Positions 8,173 through 16,413 are shown, counted from the stretch's first letter. The stretch is DNA of 64,000 nucleotides from Methanolobus tindarius DSM 2278 (GCF_000504205.1 NZ_AZAJ01000001.1:718879-782878), one strand, 5' to 3'. Made by a program: numbers and translations. Notes: generated by a model not told the origin, from the sequence alone.

Positions 8173-9480
8173 ATGAAAAAAGCAACAGCTTTTGCTATTG
8201 CGATAGTGCTTATGGCAATACCTGCCGTTATTGCAAATGCAGCATCCACAGAAGAATGTAAAAAGTGCCATGAAGATGAATATAAAGCATGGAACTTGTC
8301 TGCCCATTATGATAATGACGGGATAATTTTCGGCAAACCCGGGCCTGAAGCTTGTATTTTTTGCCATTTTGGAAGTACGCCACGACTTTACAGTGTAATG
8401 TATGGAGAAGTATCAGCAGAGTCACCTGAATGTGAAATGTGCCACAAGCCTTCGGTAAATGGATTCACTACACATATCACTACACCTTCAGAAGCAGTTC
8501 CGCCACAAAATTTATCAGCAGAAGTTTGCGAGGATTGCCATACAAAACCCCACCATATTATCTATGAAGAATGGAACGAATACAACAATAGTGACTATGA
8601 TTCCAGCTCAATGGAAAGTCACTCAGAACCATCTGAAAATGGAACTTACATGCAGAACAATGGTTCTGAATCCAGGGTTACCTGTGTAATGTGCCATGAA
8701 CCACATAGTGCACAACTCAGAATGGATGCTCAGGAACTTTGTGAAAGCTGCCATAGTTATGAGATTGTACAGGAAACTGAAGAAAATAACTCTGACTTTT
8801 ATGGCGGACCTCAGTGGGAAATGTATAACGGATCAATTTATACTAACGGTGTACATGCTGTAAACCTGAAATGCATAGACTGCCATATGGCAACAATAAT
8901 TGATGAAAACGGAGAGCAAAAGCTTGTCACAGGCCATTCATTCAACTTTGACCCTGTGCTACTGTCTGATCCGGATTCAGGGAATATATGTAAGAAATGC
9001 CACGTTACAGGTCACGAGGAAATACCTGAAAGTGGCGATTGTAATGAATGTCATGAAGTATCCCTTGCTAACATAACATCCAGTAGACAGGAAATAACTG
9101 CCAGTAAACTTCAGGAACTTGAAATACTTCAGGAAAATGCCAGCACTATTCTGCTTACGTCAGAATCAAACGAAAGTCTGGAAAAGTTGACAGCAGACTA
9201 TAATGAAGCAATATCCTACATCGAATTTGTAAAAACAGATGGCAGCCTTGGAATGCATAATTCCGAAAGGACGGAGGAAGAACTGGCAAAGGCAGAAATC
9301 ATATTTCGCTCAATAACAGGGGAAGAAAATACCTATATTGAAGTTGAAGATGCAGAAATTGCAGGAAAAGAAAAAGAAGAAGAAAATACTGTCGCCAGCA
9401 CAGGGATTGCAGACTTATTCCTGATAATTAGTATAACAGCAATTGTTATGGCGATGTCAAAAAAGAAAAGAGGAAAATAA
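8173..9480 (+). CDS. Nine-heme (9x CXXCH) membrane-anchored cytochrome c
   Basis: 435 aa. Residues 1-24 are a signal peptide (MKKATAF...AIPAVIANAA). The mature part carries nine CXXCH sites: CKKCH (29-33), CIFCH (61-65), then CEMCH, CEDCH, CVMCH, CESCH, CIDCH, CKKCH and CNECH. A Glu-rich helical stretch follows, then one C-terminal transmembrane helix and a KKKRGK stop-transfer tail. It should therefore be displayed outside the cell, anchored by the tail. Several extra His residues could be distal heme ligands. Related methanogen multiheme proteins (MmcA) act in electron transfer to or from methanophenazine and extracellular acceptors; this one is not assigned. An in-frame ATG at 8128 would spoil the signal peptide. 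Confidence 0.9.
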   Translation: MKKATAFAIAIVLMAIPAVIANAASTEECKKCHEDEYKAWNLSAHYDNDGIIFGKPGPEACIFCHFGSTPRLYSVMYGEVSAESPECEMCHKPSVNGFTTHITTPSEAVPPQNLSAEVCEDCHTKPHHIIYEEWNEYNNSDYDSSSMESHSEPSENGTYMQNNGSESRVTCVMCHEPHSAQLRMDAQELCESCHSYEIVQETEENNSDFYGGPQWEMYNGSIYTNGVHAVNLKCIDCHMATIIDENGEQKLVTGHSFNFDPVLLSDPDSGNICKKCHVTGHEEIPESGDCNECHEVSLANITSSRQEITASKLQELEILQENASTILLTSESNESLEKLTADYNEAISYIEFVKTDGSLGMHNSERTEEELAKAEIIFRSITGEENTYIEVEDAEIAGKEKEEENTVASTGIADLFLIISITAIVMAMSKKKRGK

Positions 9481-9489
9481 TTGCCAGAA

Positions 9490-10269
9490 TTATCCTATGT
9501 CCTCTTTTTGCTCTTCAGTCTCAGGTTCAAGGGCAGAATATATACTGCTGACACCTTCCATGACTTTGAAACCTTTTCCGGTTATCATGTAATCGCCCCT
9601 TTCATGCCTCTGGATAATCATACCTTTCTCAACAAGTTTCTGCAGGTGGAAGAGAAGATTTCCACCTCTGAGACCGGTTAGCTTTGAAAGTGCAGAGAAA
9701 CTCTTAGTTTCAGCGGATATCGCCTTGAGTATCTCGAATCTCTTCTGGTGACAGAGAGGTTCCAGTATGTTATCCACCACTTCTTCAGGAGGCATCAGGC
9801 TAAGATCCTCGCGTTTGTCCTTATTAGTCTCATATATCCTCATGGAACGCATGAGAGTTACCTGTCTTGAGAGAATATCAGATGCTTCTGCAAAGCAGAT
9901 ATCACATTTATCGTAAGGCACCATTGTTCGAAGCTGTTTAAGTTCAAGGCGGTTTTCTTCAATTGCTGCTTCATTTACAGCACCTCCCCTAATAAGACCT
10001 GCATTCTTTTCCAGAATGTTAGAAATCAGGCCCTTGCAGTCATTACGCATCTCACACTTTTTTACCATATTTTTTTCAAGACCTTTTCCGGCATCTTCCA
10101 TTAAATGACGAACAATTACTCCGGAGTAATCGTTCTTCACATTATTAACCATCATATCGAGATGCTGATGGTTGGATGAGTCCATGAAAGAACGAATATC
10201 ACTCTGAATATCGGAAAGCATATGCTTTATGTCAGAAAGGTCTGAGTTGAAGTCATTGTCCGGGATCAT
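9490..10269 (-). CDS. Winged-helix transcriptional regulator, ArsR-like HTH at C terminus
   Basis: 259 aa. The N-terminal two thirds is helical, with SDIKHMLSDIQSDI heptads, a Cys-containing CDICFAEASDIL segment and ECMRNDCKG-like cysteines (KKCEMRNDCKG). The C terminus (about 165-245) is a winged helix: HQKRFEILKAISAETKSFSALSKLTGLRGGNLLFHLQKLVEKGMI, the ArsR/HTH_5 pattern. The four or more Cys in the middle could bind a metal or sense redox state; this is inferred. It converges on the multiheme cytochrome gene with a 9-bp gap. Its 3' position relative to the cytochrome does not prove regulation. Confidence 0.8.
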   Translation of the reverse strand: MIPDNDFNSDLSDIKHMLSDIQSDIRSFMDSSNHQHLDMMVNNVKNDYSGVIVRHLMEDAGKGLEKNMVKKCEMRNDCKGLISNILEKNAGLIRGGAVNEAAIEENRLELKQLRTMVPYDKCDICFAEASDILSRQVTLMRSMRIYETNKDKREDLSLMPPEEVVDNILEPLCHQKRFEILKAISAETKSFSALSKLTGLRGGNLLFHLQKLVEKGMIIQRHERGDYMITGKGFKVMEGVSSIYSALEPETEEQKEDIG

Positions 10270-10368
10270 AGAATGAAGTTAGTCCTGTTTAGATAAATAG
10301 GTTTGTGTATAATACAATAAAGTCATTTAAGTACACTCCATTATACAAGGTATATTGTAGTGCCGATT

Positions 10369-10379
10369 AAGTATATATC
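10369..10379 (+). promoter_or_regulatory. TATA box upstream of the MTH865-family gene
   Basis: TTAAGTATATATC sits about 110 nt before the ATG at 10488, predicting a leader of about 90 nt. The leader contains the self-complementary CTCCGGAG near 10414. Confidence 0.4.
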
Positions 10380-10487
10380 AGAAACTGTACTATTAGGTAT
10401 TGCTGACACACACTCCGGAGTTAAGCATCAGCACCCAACCAAACAACCAACCTGAAAAACGAAATAATAAACAATGGAGATAGTAAA

Positions 10488-10727
10488 ATGAGCGTAAAAG
10501 AAGATATACACAGCCAGATTGTCGGTGGACTTGCAGATGCAACATTCCCAATTGAAACCCCTGAAAAACTCCTTGCAGCATTCCCTGCAGGAGCAGACAC
10601 AACCTGTAAGTCAGGAGACGTATCAGTAACAGCAGGTGAGGCAGGCGGACTTCTCACAGCTGAAGATTTCCCATTCAAGAGCGCAACCGAAGTTGCAGAT
10701 GTAATTGTTGAGAGGGCAGGACTTTAA
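10488..10727 (+). CDS. MTH865-family small protein
   Basis: 79 aa starting MSVKEDIHSQIVGGLADATFP and ending FKSATEVADVIVERAGL. It matches the MTH865-like family, a compact helical EF-hand-like fold common in methanogens and of unknown function. Glycine- and alanine-rich turns (FPAGADTTCKSGDV, TAGEAGGLLT) are typical. An AATGGAGAT sequence precedes the ATG. It is a stand-alone gene with strong codon bias, which suggests high expression. Confidence 0.85.
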   Translation: MSVKEDIHSQIVGGLADATFPIETPEKLLAAFPAGADTTCKSGDVSVTAGEAGGLLTAEDFPFKSATEVADVIVERAGL

Positions 10728-10816
10728 GCCCTTCCAACTTTTATCATTTCCCTTTCCATGAAAGCACACCCTAAACCTATACCTCCTTCAGACACAATCT
10801 TTTTTAAATCCGGCAA

Positions 10817-10862
10817 CCACTGTTAATGTATAATATTTTAGATTTACAGATATTAACAGTGG
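10817..10862 (+). promoter_or_regulatory. 11-bp inverted repeat bracketing the antiporter promoter
   Basis: CCACTGTTAAT (10817-10827) and ATTAACAGTGG (10852-10862) are perfect inverted repeats 24 bp apart. The enclosed sequence carries a TATA-like GTATAATATTTT (from 10828). The right arm falls near the expected transcription start and 16 bp before the CPA2 antiporter ATG. This arrangement fits a repressor operator; an RNA hairpin is possible only if transcription begins further upstream. Confidence 0.5.
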
Positions 10863-10878
10863 AAGTTGTGATAAGATA

Positions 10879-12885
10879 ATGGATTTGACATTATTTACTG
10901 ACATAGGAATTATTTTTGGATTATCGATAGTCATTTTACTGCTTTTTAACAAAATGAAACTTCCTTCCGTCCTTGGATTTCTTGTGACAGGCATGCTTGC
11001 AGGTCCTCACTGGCTTGGAATTATCAGCAGCATGAGCGAAGTAGAAGCTCTTGCAGAAATTGGCATAATACTCCTGCTTTTCACTATTGGAGTGGAAATG
11101 TCAATTCGGGAGCTCTGGGAAATCAAAAGACCTGTGCTTCTGGGAGGAACCTTACAGATTGGAACAACTATCCTGCTTGTCTATTATATTGACATCTATC
11201 TTGGATTTAGTTCAGGAACTGCACTTTTCATAGGATTTCTTATTTCTCTTAGCAGCACAGCCATTGTACTCAAATTACTTCAGGAAAAAGCAGAATTAGA
11301 CACACCTCACGGCAAAACTTCCCTTGGAATTCTCATTTTCCAGGATGTAATGATCGTCCCCATGATACTGATAACCCCTATTATTGCCGGGGCAGCCACA
11401 GAATCCGGAGATACATTTAGCATGTTCCTGCTAAAAGCAATTGGAATAATTATACTTGTCCTTGCAAGTGCCAGATGGATTATTCCATCACTGCTTTACC
11501 AGATTGCAAAAACAAGAAATAGGGAACTATTCCTACTGAGTATTGTATTTATCTGCCTTGCAACTGCATGGCTTACTTCCAGTATAGGACTTTCACTTGC
11601 CCTTGGAGCTTTCATGGCAGGACTGATTATATCAGAATCCGAATACAGCCATCAGGCCATGGGCAATATAATGCCTTTCAGGGATATCTTCATGAGTTTT
11701 TTCTTTGTATCCATCGGAATGCTGCTTGATATCAGTTTCTTTACGGATAACGTTGTCTATCTGCTACTGCTGGCAATTGCAGTTGTGATTATTAAGACAG
11801 CTACGGCGGGTCTGGCAGCCCTTGTACTTGGATATCCGCTTCGTACAATCATCATAGCCGGACTTTCACTTGCACAGGTTGGAGAATTCTCATTTGTGTT
11901 GTCAACATTCGGACTTGAATATTCCCTGCTTGACCAGGACATGTACCAGATCTTTCTGGCTGTTTCCATAATTACTATGGCTGCAACTCCTTTTATCACA
12001 GAGTCGTCATACGGGATATCCGAAAGAGCATCAAAAGTTGTACCTTTCCAGAAGCTCATTAACGGGTTTTATACGAGTAGCATTATATCAAAAAACATTG
12101 ATGAGACACTTGAAGACCACCTTATAATAATTGGTTATGGGTTCAATGGTAAAACATTGTCCCATGCCGCAAGGAATGCAGGTATACCCTATGTGATTAT
12201 TGAGACGAACCCTGAAACCGTACGTCATGAAAAGAAAAAGGGTGAAAAAATAATCTATGGTGATGCAAGTCATGAAGCAGTACTTGAATCGGCAAACATA
12301 GGTTCTGCCAGAATCCTTGTTGTAGGAATTTCCGATTTTGTTGCCACCAGAAAAATAATAGACATGGCAAAGAGTCTGAATCCTGAAACGTATATCATTG
12401 CAAGAACACGCTATGTAAGTGAGATGAAAAGGCTCAATGAACTTGGTGCTGACGAGGTAATTCCAGAGGAATATGAAACATCGGTCGAGATATTTGTGCG
12501 CCTGTTGAAGAAATACCTCGTACCGGAAGAAGAGATTGATATATTTACACGGGAAGTCCGAGCCAACGGGTACAGTATGCTCAGGAAATCCTATTCAAAA
12601 GATCAGGAAAGACATTTCAATCTAAAGGATGAGCTGCCGGGGATGGAAGTCAGCACTTTTAAAGTAGGGCAAAGCTGCCTTGCCAATGGAAAAACACTCA
12701 GTGAGCTTGGAATCAGAAATCGTCATAAAGCAACTATTCTTGCAATTCAAAGGGAAAATGAAACGATTACAAACCCTGATGGGAATATTCCATTGTATTC
12801 GGGAGATATCTGTATTATTTTTGGAAAACCTGAAGACCTGCATAATATCCGGGAAATGTTTAAGGGACCTTCATGTCAAATATAA
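10879..12885 (+). CDS. CPA2 family monovalent cation:proton antiporter with RCK domains (KefB-like)
   Basis: 668 aa. The N-terminal part (about 1-380) has 12-13 membrane helices with the CPA2 hallmarks LPSVLGFLVTGMLAGPHWLG, EIGIILLLFTIGVEM and ALGAFMAGLIISESE. Residues 405-525 are a TrkA-N/RCK Rossmann domain (DHLIIIGYGFNGKTLSHAARNAG). Residues 585-665 are TrkA-C. It should exchange Na+ or K+ for H+ under control of a nucleotide ligand at the RCK domain. Ion specificity cannot be read from sequence. It is a single gene with an inverted-repeat promoter. Confidence 0.92.
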   Translation: MDLTLFTDIGIIFGLSIVILLLFNKMKLPSVLGFLVTGMLAGPHWLGIISSMSEVEALAEIGIILLLFTIGVEMSIRELWEIKRPVLLGGTLQIGTTILLVYYIDIYLGFSSGTALFIGFLISLSSTAIVLKLLQEKAELDTPHGKTSLGILIFQDVMIVPMILITPIIAGAATESGDTFSMFLLKAIGIIILVLASARWIIPSLLYQIAKTRNRELFLLSIVFICLATAWLTSSIGLSLALGAFMAGLIISESEYSHQAMGNIMPFRDIFMSFFFVSIGMLLDISFFTDNVVYLLLLAIAVVIIKTATAGLAALVLGYPLRTIIIAGLSLAQVGEFSFVLSTFGLEYSLLDQDMYQIFLAVSIITMAATPFITESSYGISERASKVVPFQKLINGFYTSSIISKNIDETLEDHLIIIGYGFNGKTLSHAARNAGIPYVIIETNPETVRHEKKKGEKIIYGDASHEAVLESANIGSARILVVGISDFVATRKIIDMAKSLNPETYIIARTRYVSEMKRLNELGADEVIPEEYETSVEIFVRLLKKYLVPEEEIDIFTREVRANGYSMLRKSYSKDQERHFNLKDELPGMEVSTFKVGQSCLANGKTLSELGIRNRHKATILAIQRENETITNPDGNIPLYSGDICIIFGKPEDLHNIREMFKGPSCQI

Positions 12886-13011
12886 ACATTTTAGTTGCGG
12901 CAAAATGGACAAAATAGTACGTAGTAAAATACGGGTCATCTGCAACCATTCAGACTCACTTCCGTAGATAAAGAATTAGAAAACAATTATAACATTAAAT
13001 CATGATATTAA

Positions 13012-13227
13012 ATGTATAAAAAAGTATTGGAATATAACAAAATATTCCGCAATAATGTGGATAAGAAATTACCCGAGCGTATTATGTTCATTGATAAACA
13101 GAAAAAACAATAGAATATAGAGATTACATGCGTTTACCTTATATGGGAGAAAATAAGAGCACTAATTGAAGAGGGAAACCTCAAAAAATTAAAAAAACAG
13201 AATATTAAATCTGTAAATGGAGAATGA
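13012..13227 (+). pseudogene. Short reading frame interrupted by an in-frame TAG
   Basis: From ATG at 13012 the frame reads 33 codons, meets TAG at 13111-13113, then stays open for 37 more codons (including WEKIRALIEEGNLKKLKKQ) to TGA at 13225. The next ORF (13231) continues in the same frame. No good Shine-Dalgarno precedes 13012. The simplest reading is a decayed gene remnant with two stops. Since UAG is decoded as pyrrolysine in Methanosarcinaceae, a read-through product of 71 residues is a less likely alternative. The surrounding 12,886-13,507 has no other gene. Confidence 0.35.
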
Positions 13228-13230
13228 AAT

Positions 13231-13398
13231 ATGGAATGGAAGCTGTCTAGAAAGACGCAACAGCGTTTCAGGCATTTCAGAGTCTGGAAAGATTTCGAAC
13301 AACTTGATGCAAAGCCAGAAAACTACAAATGTGCATCATCAAAAAAATCAACTTGCGCTGTAGGATTTTTAAGACCTTCCATTAGTACGATGTACTGA
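13231..13398 (+). CDS. Hypothetical 55-aa basic protein or 3' remnant of a broken gene
   Basis: 55 aa beginning MEWKLSRKTQQRFRHFRVW and including a Lys/Ser/Cys-rich KCASSKKSTCAVGF segment. GGAG lies 8 nt before the ATG, a better translation signal than the frame upstream has. It is in the same frame as the interrupted ORF ending at 13227, with only AAT between the TGA and the ATG, so both may derive from one ancestral gene. A terminator follows at 13435. Family not recognised. Confidence 0.4.
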   Translation: MEWKLSRKTQQRFRHFRVWKDFEQLDAKPENYKCASSKKSTCAVGFLRPSISTMY

Positions 13399-13434
13399 TA
13401 AGCTAGACTGGAAGACTTATTCTTTCCAGCAGCT

Positions 13435-13457
13435 GGGTTGGAAACCCTTCTTTTTTT
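13435..13457 (+). terminator. Hairpin plus T-tract
   Basis: GGGTT-GGA-AACCC followed by TTC and eight T. A second hairpin with CTGGAA / TTCCAG arms lies just before it (about 13408-13430). It would end transcription of the small ORFs at 13012-13398. Confidence 0.6.
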
Positions 13458-13507
13458 ACATTTCTCAATGCAAAATAATAAATTGGCATAAGCTGTAAGT
13501 TTATTTT

Positions 13508-13831
13508 ATGTTCAGAAAACATAGTGAATCTGATTACAAAGAAGTACTTCCCGGAATCAGGATGAAAACAATCGTTTACGGGGAGAAAACCCTGATGACA
13601 GAATTTTTGTTACAGAAAGGAAGTCATTTACCCTCTCATGAACATATACATGAGCAAACAGGTTACATGGTTTCCGGAAAAATGTTACTTACAATTGGCG
13701 ATGATACTCACGAAGTAACGACTGGAGATTCATGGAACATACCTTCGAATGTTTCACACGAAGCAAAAGTAATTGAGGATTCTGTTGCAGTGGAAGTATT
13801 CTCCCCACGCAGGGATGAATACCTTGACTGA
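13508..13831 (+). CDS. Cupin-domain protein
   Basis: 107-aa single-domain cupin. Motif 1 is visible as GSHLPSHEHIHEQTGYMVSGKM (His/His/Glu metal-ligand pattern) and motif 2 as GDSWNIPSNVSHEAKV (His). These conserved cupin residues would bind one metal ion in a beta-barrel. Substrate is unknown; such stand-alone cupins have varied roles. No convincing Shine-Dalgarno precedes the ATG. The gene is isolated, with non-coding flanks on both sides. Confidence 0.85.
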   Translation: MFRKHSESDYKEVLPGIRMKTIVYGEKTLMTEFLLQKGSHLPSHEHIHEQTGYMVSGKMLLTIGDDTHEVTTGDSWNIPSNVSHEAKVIEDSVAVEVFSPRRDEYLD

Positions 13832-13977
13832 GCAAATTAAATTGTCATCACCCTTTTTTACTCATTTTTTCACTATTTATTGGCAACTTTCTAAAAATCT
13901 GTACCAACATAGTTATTATATCAATACAGAAATACAAGAAACTTATATATAGTAAATAATAGCACATAAGAATCCGA

Positions 13978-13995
13978 TGTATGATAAATCATACA
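13978..13995 (+). promoter_or_regulatory. 18-bp palindrome at the expected start site of the 80-aa gene
   Basis: TGTATGAT-AA-ATCATACA is a perfect inverted repeat. A TATA box ACTTATATATAG (13941-13952) lies about 30 bp upstream, so the palindrome falls just downstream of the predicted transcription start, a classic position for an archaeal repressor. Its 12-bp core ATGATAAATCAT also occurs upstream of the ATP synthase operon (25536-25551). Confidence 0.55.
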
Positions 13996-14038
13996 AGAAC
14001 CGACTTGTAAAAACCATACTGAATTGAAAGGTGAAAAA

Positions 14039-14281
14039 ATGAAAGACACATGGGAAAAAGTCTTTGAATACGCGTCTTCCCCGCTTCATGGAACTATGTC
14101 CAGAAAACTCAGGGAAGGAGTAGACATCCAGGTCAATGAAGGAAAAGTTTACTCAAAAGCAGTCCTTTTCCTCGGGGAACAGTTCGTACGTATTACAGAG
14201 GATGAAAGCGGTCAGAAAGTCAACACATACTACGACTGGGAGAAAATTGAATCTGTAAGAACATATAGCAAAGGAGAGTAA
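14039..14281 (+). CDS. Conserved-looking small protein, unknown function
   Basis: 80 aa, MKDTWEKVFEYASSPLHG at the start and VNTYYDWEKIESVRTYSKGE at the end; soluble, mixed alpha/beta by composition. It has no catalytic motif and I do not recognise the family. I start at ATG 14039 because AAAGGTG lies 5 nt upstream; an in-frame TTG at 14024 is less likely. It has its own TATA box, a palindromic operator candidate and a terminator, so it is a regulated single-gene unit. Confidence 0.75.
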   Translation: MKDTWEKVFEYASSPLHGTMSRKLREGVDIQVNEGKVYSKAVLFLGEQFVRITEDESGQKVNTYYDWEKIESVRTYSKGE

Positions 14282-14307
14282 CACTCTTTGCATATGATCC
14301 CGAATGA

Positions 14308-14336
14308 TGGATAATGGTATTATCCATTTATTTTTT
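14308..14336 (+). terminator. 8-bp hairpin and T-rich tail after the 80-aa gene
   Basis: TGGATAAT-GGT-ATTATCCA followed by TTTATTTTTT. It is 27 nt after the stop of the 80-aa gene. Confidence 0.7.
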
Positions 14337-14467
14337 CAAAAACTGCAAGCATCAATATTATTGATTTAGAACTTGTCTTTTAATTTCCAGAGCACCTCTG
14401 CGGCAAATCTGGATACTATAAAGTAGCTATAGGTAGTACTCAGTTAAAATGAGAAAAGGAGAGGAAA

Positions 14468-14791
14468 ATGAGCTATCTTTATCTGGCATTTGCTATCATT
14501 TTTGAGATCTGTGGAACTACATGCATGAAACTATCTGAAGGTTTCACAAAACCTTTGCCCTCGATATTGATCTTTGTATTTTATGGAATCAGTTTTATAT
14601 CATTTACCATTGCACTGAAGAAAATAGAAGTGAGTGTAGCCTACGCTATTTGGGCCGGGCTTGGAGTTGCATTTATATCCTTGATAGGACACATTGGATT
14701 CAATGAACCTACGCCAGCTGTCAGAATTGCATCCCTTGCACTCATAGCTATTGGAGTTATAGGACTGCACATGAGTAGCAGTTTAAACTGA
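14468..14791 (+). CDS. Small multidrug resistance (SMR) family exporter
   Basis: 107 aa with four membrane helices covering nearly the whole protein. The essential glutamate is in helix 1 (AIIFEICGTTCMKLS, Glu13). The SMR signature AYAIWAGLGVAFISLIG is in helix 3. Such proteins export cationic or guanidinium compounds in exchange for protons as antiparallel dimers; the substrate here is unknown. GGAGAGG precedes the ATG. A TATA-like ACTATAAAG (about 14415) is upstream. Confidence 0.92.
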   Translation: MSYLYLAFAIIFEICGTTCMKLSEGFTKPLPSILIFVFYGISFISFTIALKKIEVSVAYAIWAGLGVAFISLIGHIGFNEPTPAVRIASLALIAIGVIGLHMSSSLN

Positions 14792-14796
14792 AAGCT

Positions 14797-15588
14797 TCAG
14801 GGATTTCGGAGCATTTCTTTTTTGAACATCCCATAATCATCAAAACCCCTGTAGATCAGGACAAGCACACCCAGAAGTACATTTACAATGGTTGTGACAT
14901 ATATTGCAAGCATGATGGCTATCTGATACTCTATTGCAACAAGAGGACTTGCACCTGCAAGTATCTGACCTGTCATCATTCCAGGAAGAAAAACGATTCC
15001 AATTGTAGCCATATTTGCGATTGTAGGTTTTAATGCAACCCTTATGCTCTTACGTAAGTATGGGACAAGTGCCTCTGTCTTTTCAGCACCCATAGAGAGA
15101 CGGAAAAGATATCGGTTCTCATTTCTCTGTATTTCACTACAGAAATGTTCCATGCCAATAACATTGGCTTTAAGTGAATTACCCAGTACCATACCTGCAA
15201 TTGGTATGAAATACCTTGCATCAAAAAGGTCATTAAGGTTTATTATGAACTTGTTAAAATAGAGCAACATGATATAATTCGTTACTGCCATGAAAACAGT
15301 AAGTAATGGAAGAAGATTTCTCGTTTTCAACTCTGCATTTTTCAGAACAGTCTGTGATGCCACAAAAATCATGACAAACACCCATGCAATATTGAGAAAT
15401 GGATTATTCAAGTCAAATACAAAAGTTAGAAAAACACCTACAAAAAGCAGTTGAATGACCATTCTTAATGCACTTTCAACTGTAGATGAAATGAGTTTCA
15501 GATTCAGGTAATAGCTAATAAGGATTGGTATGAGCAGCAGGAAAAAGGAAAAGAACATACCTTCAAGACTGATATCATATGTATCCAT
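14797..15588 (-). CDS. fetB: ABC transporter permease, FetB/UPF0014 family (iron export)
   Basis: 263 aa with about seven hydrophobic helices. Family signatures include SALRMVIQLLFVGVFLTFVF, IPIAGMVLGNSLKA and FLPGMMTGQILAGASPLVAIEYQIAIM. In E. coli FetAB exports iron and protects against oxidative stress. The start overlaps the fetA stop by one base (TGATG), so the two are translated together. Its 3' end converges on the SMR gene with 5 bp between them. Confidence 0.88.
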   Translation of the reverse strand: MDTYDISLEGMFFSFFLLLIPILISYYLNLKLISSTVESALRMVIQLLFVGVFLTFVFDLNNPFLNIAWVFVMIFVASQTVLKNAELKTRNLLPLLTVFMAVTNYIMLLYFNKFIINLNDLFDARYFIPIAGMVLGNSLKANVIGMEHFCSEIQRNENRYLFRLSMGAEKTEALVPYLRKSIRVALKPTIANMATIGIVFLPGMMTGQILAGASPLVAIEYQIAIMLAIYVTTIVNVLLGVLVLIYRGFDDYGMFKKEMLRNP

Positions 15589-16220
15589 CAGTTCACCCCG
15601 GCTGAGAAATCAATTACTTTCATTGCTTTGCTTTCCCACTCCCTGTCATGGGAAATAGCAAGTACCGTCCAATGTGGATTATCAAAGAACATATCAACAA
15701 CTTTTTGTTTCAAACCTGCATCAAGCTCTGCGGTAACTTCATCCAGAAGAAAAATGTCCTTGCCTGAAAGTAGCGCCAATACAAGAATAACTCTTTGTTT
15801 TTCACCACCGGACAGCTTCATGTAATCTTTGCCAAGTATATCCGGAGAAAGAGAGAGTTCACTAAGGGTCTTCTCCATATCATCTTTTCCAGGCTTATCC
15901 GTATTTGCCCTGAATGAAAATATCTCTTCTATAAGGTCAGCCACCTTTCCTTCTGCTATATCCGTGTCCTGAGACACATAAGTAACCTTTTTTCTGATAT
16001 CCCATATATTGATGACATCAATAGGTACGCCGTCAAAGAATATCTCACCGGAATTATATTTTCCAAATCCCATTATCATTCTGAAAAGTGTTGATTTACC
16101 GATTCCGGATTTTCCTCTTATGAGAATTTTTTCCCCCTTTGAGACTGAGAAATTAAAATCTGAAAGAATTGTTTTTCCATCATAACTAACAGAAAGGTTT
16201 TGAACATCCAATATCCCCAT
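15588..16220 (-). CDS. fetA: ABC transporter ATP-binding protein, FetA-like
   Basis: 210 aa ABC ATPase. It has Walker A GKSGIGKST near residue 36, the Q-loop in VTYVSQDTD, the signature LSGGEKQRV near 138, Walker B IFLLDEVTAELD, and the H-loop AISHDREW. The protein is short and without extra domains, as in FetA. It is the first gene of a two-gene unit, with the permease directly behind it. A 19-bp inverted repeat lies about 70 bp upstream of the start. Confidence 0.9.
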   Translation of the reverse strand: MGILDVQNLSVSYDGKTILSDFNFSVSKGEKILIRGKSGIGKSTLFRMIMGFGKYNSGEIFFDGVPIDVINIWDIRKKVTYVSQDTDIAEGKVADLIEEIFSFRANTDKPGKDDMEKTLSELSLSPDILGKDYMKLSGGEKQRVILVLALLSGKDIFLLDEVTAELDAGLKQKVVDMFFDNPHWTVLAISHDREWESKAMKVIDFSAGVN

Positions 16221-16289
16221 TGTGATTTACCCCAGTTTAATAGATCTGTTATTTAGTTTATTGCCATAAGCTGTATTCGGATATAGCTT

Positions 16290-16308
16290 CCCAATATAGA
16301 ATATTGGG
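16290..16308 (-). promoter_or_regulatory. 19-bp inverted repeat upstream of fetA
   Basis: CCCAATAT-AGA-ATATTGGG is a perfect 8-bp inverted repeat, 70-88 bp upstream of the fetA ATG, between the divergent fetAB and peroxiredoxin genes. It is a candidate operator for either gene. Its CCAATAT/ATATTGG arms also flank the palindrome upstream of the ATP synthase operon. Confidence 0.45.
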
Positions 16309-16331
16309 TTCTATTTACATAACATAGCTCA

Positions 16332-16413
16332 GATATATATAGAACAATTACTTACTAATTTGCGGGTTGGTCTGACATATACTTACAACTCTGCCCCGAT
16401 AAGAAACCAACCC
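16332..16413 (+). promoter_or_regulatory. Peroxiredoxin promoter and leader hairpin
   Basis: TATA box GATATATATAG (about 16331-16341) predicts a start near 16360. The next 55 nt hold an 8-bp helix GGGTTGGT (16364-16371) / ACCAACCC (16406-16413) with a 34-nt loop. It lies in the 134-nt leader of the peroxiredoxin gene and could be a regulatory hairpin or a small RNA. Confidence 0.4.

Noticed and set aside
13111-13113. UAG as a firm pyrrolysine codon
   Set aside because: No homologue or PYLIS-like structure can be shown here and a second stop follows in the same frame; kept only as an alternative.
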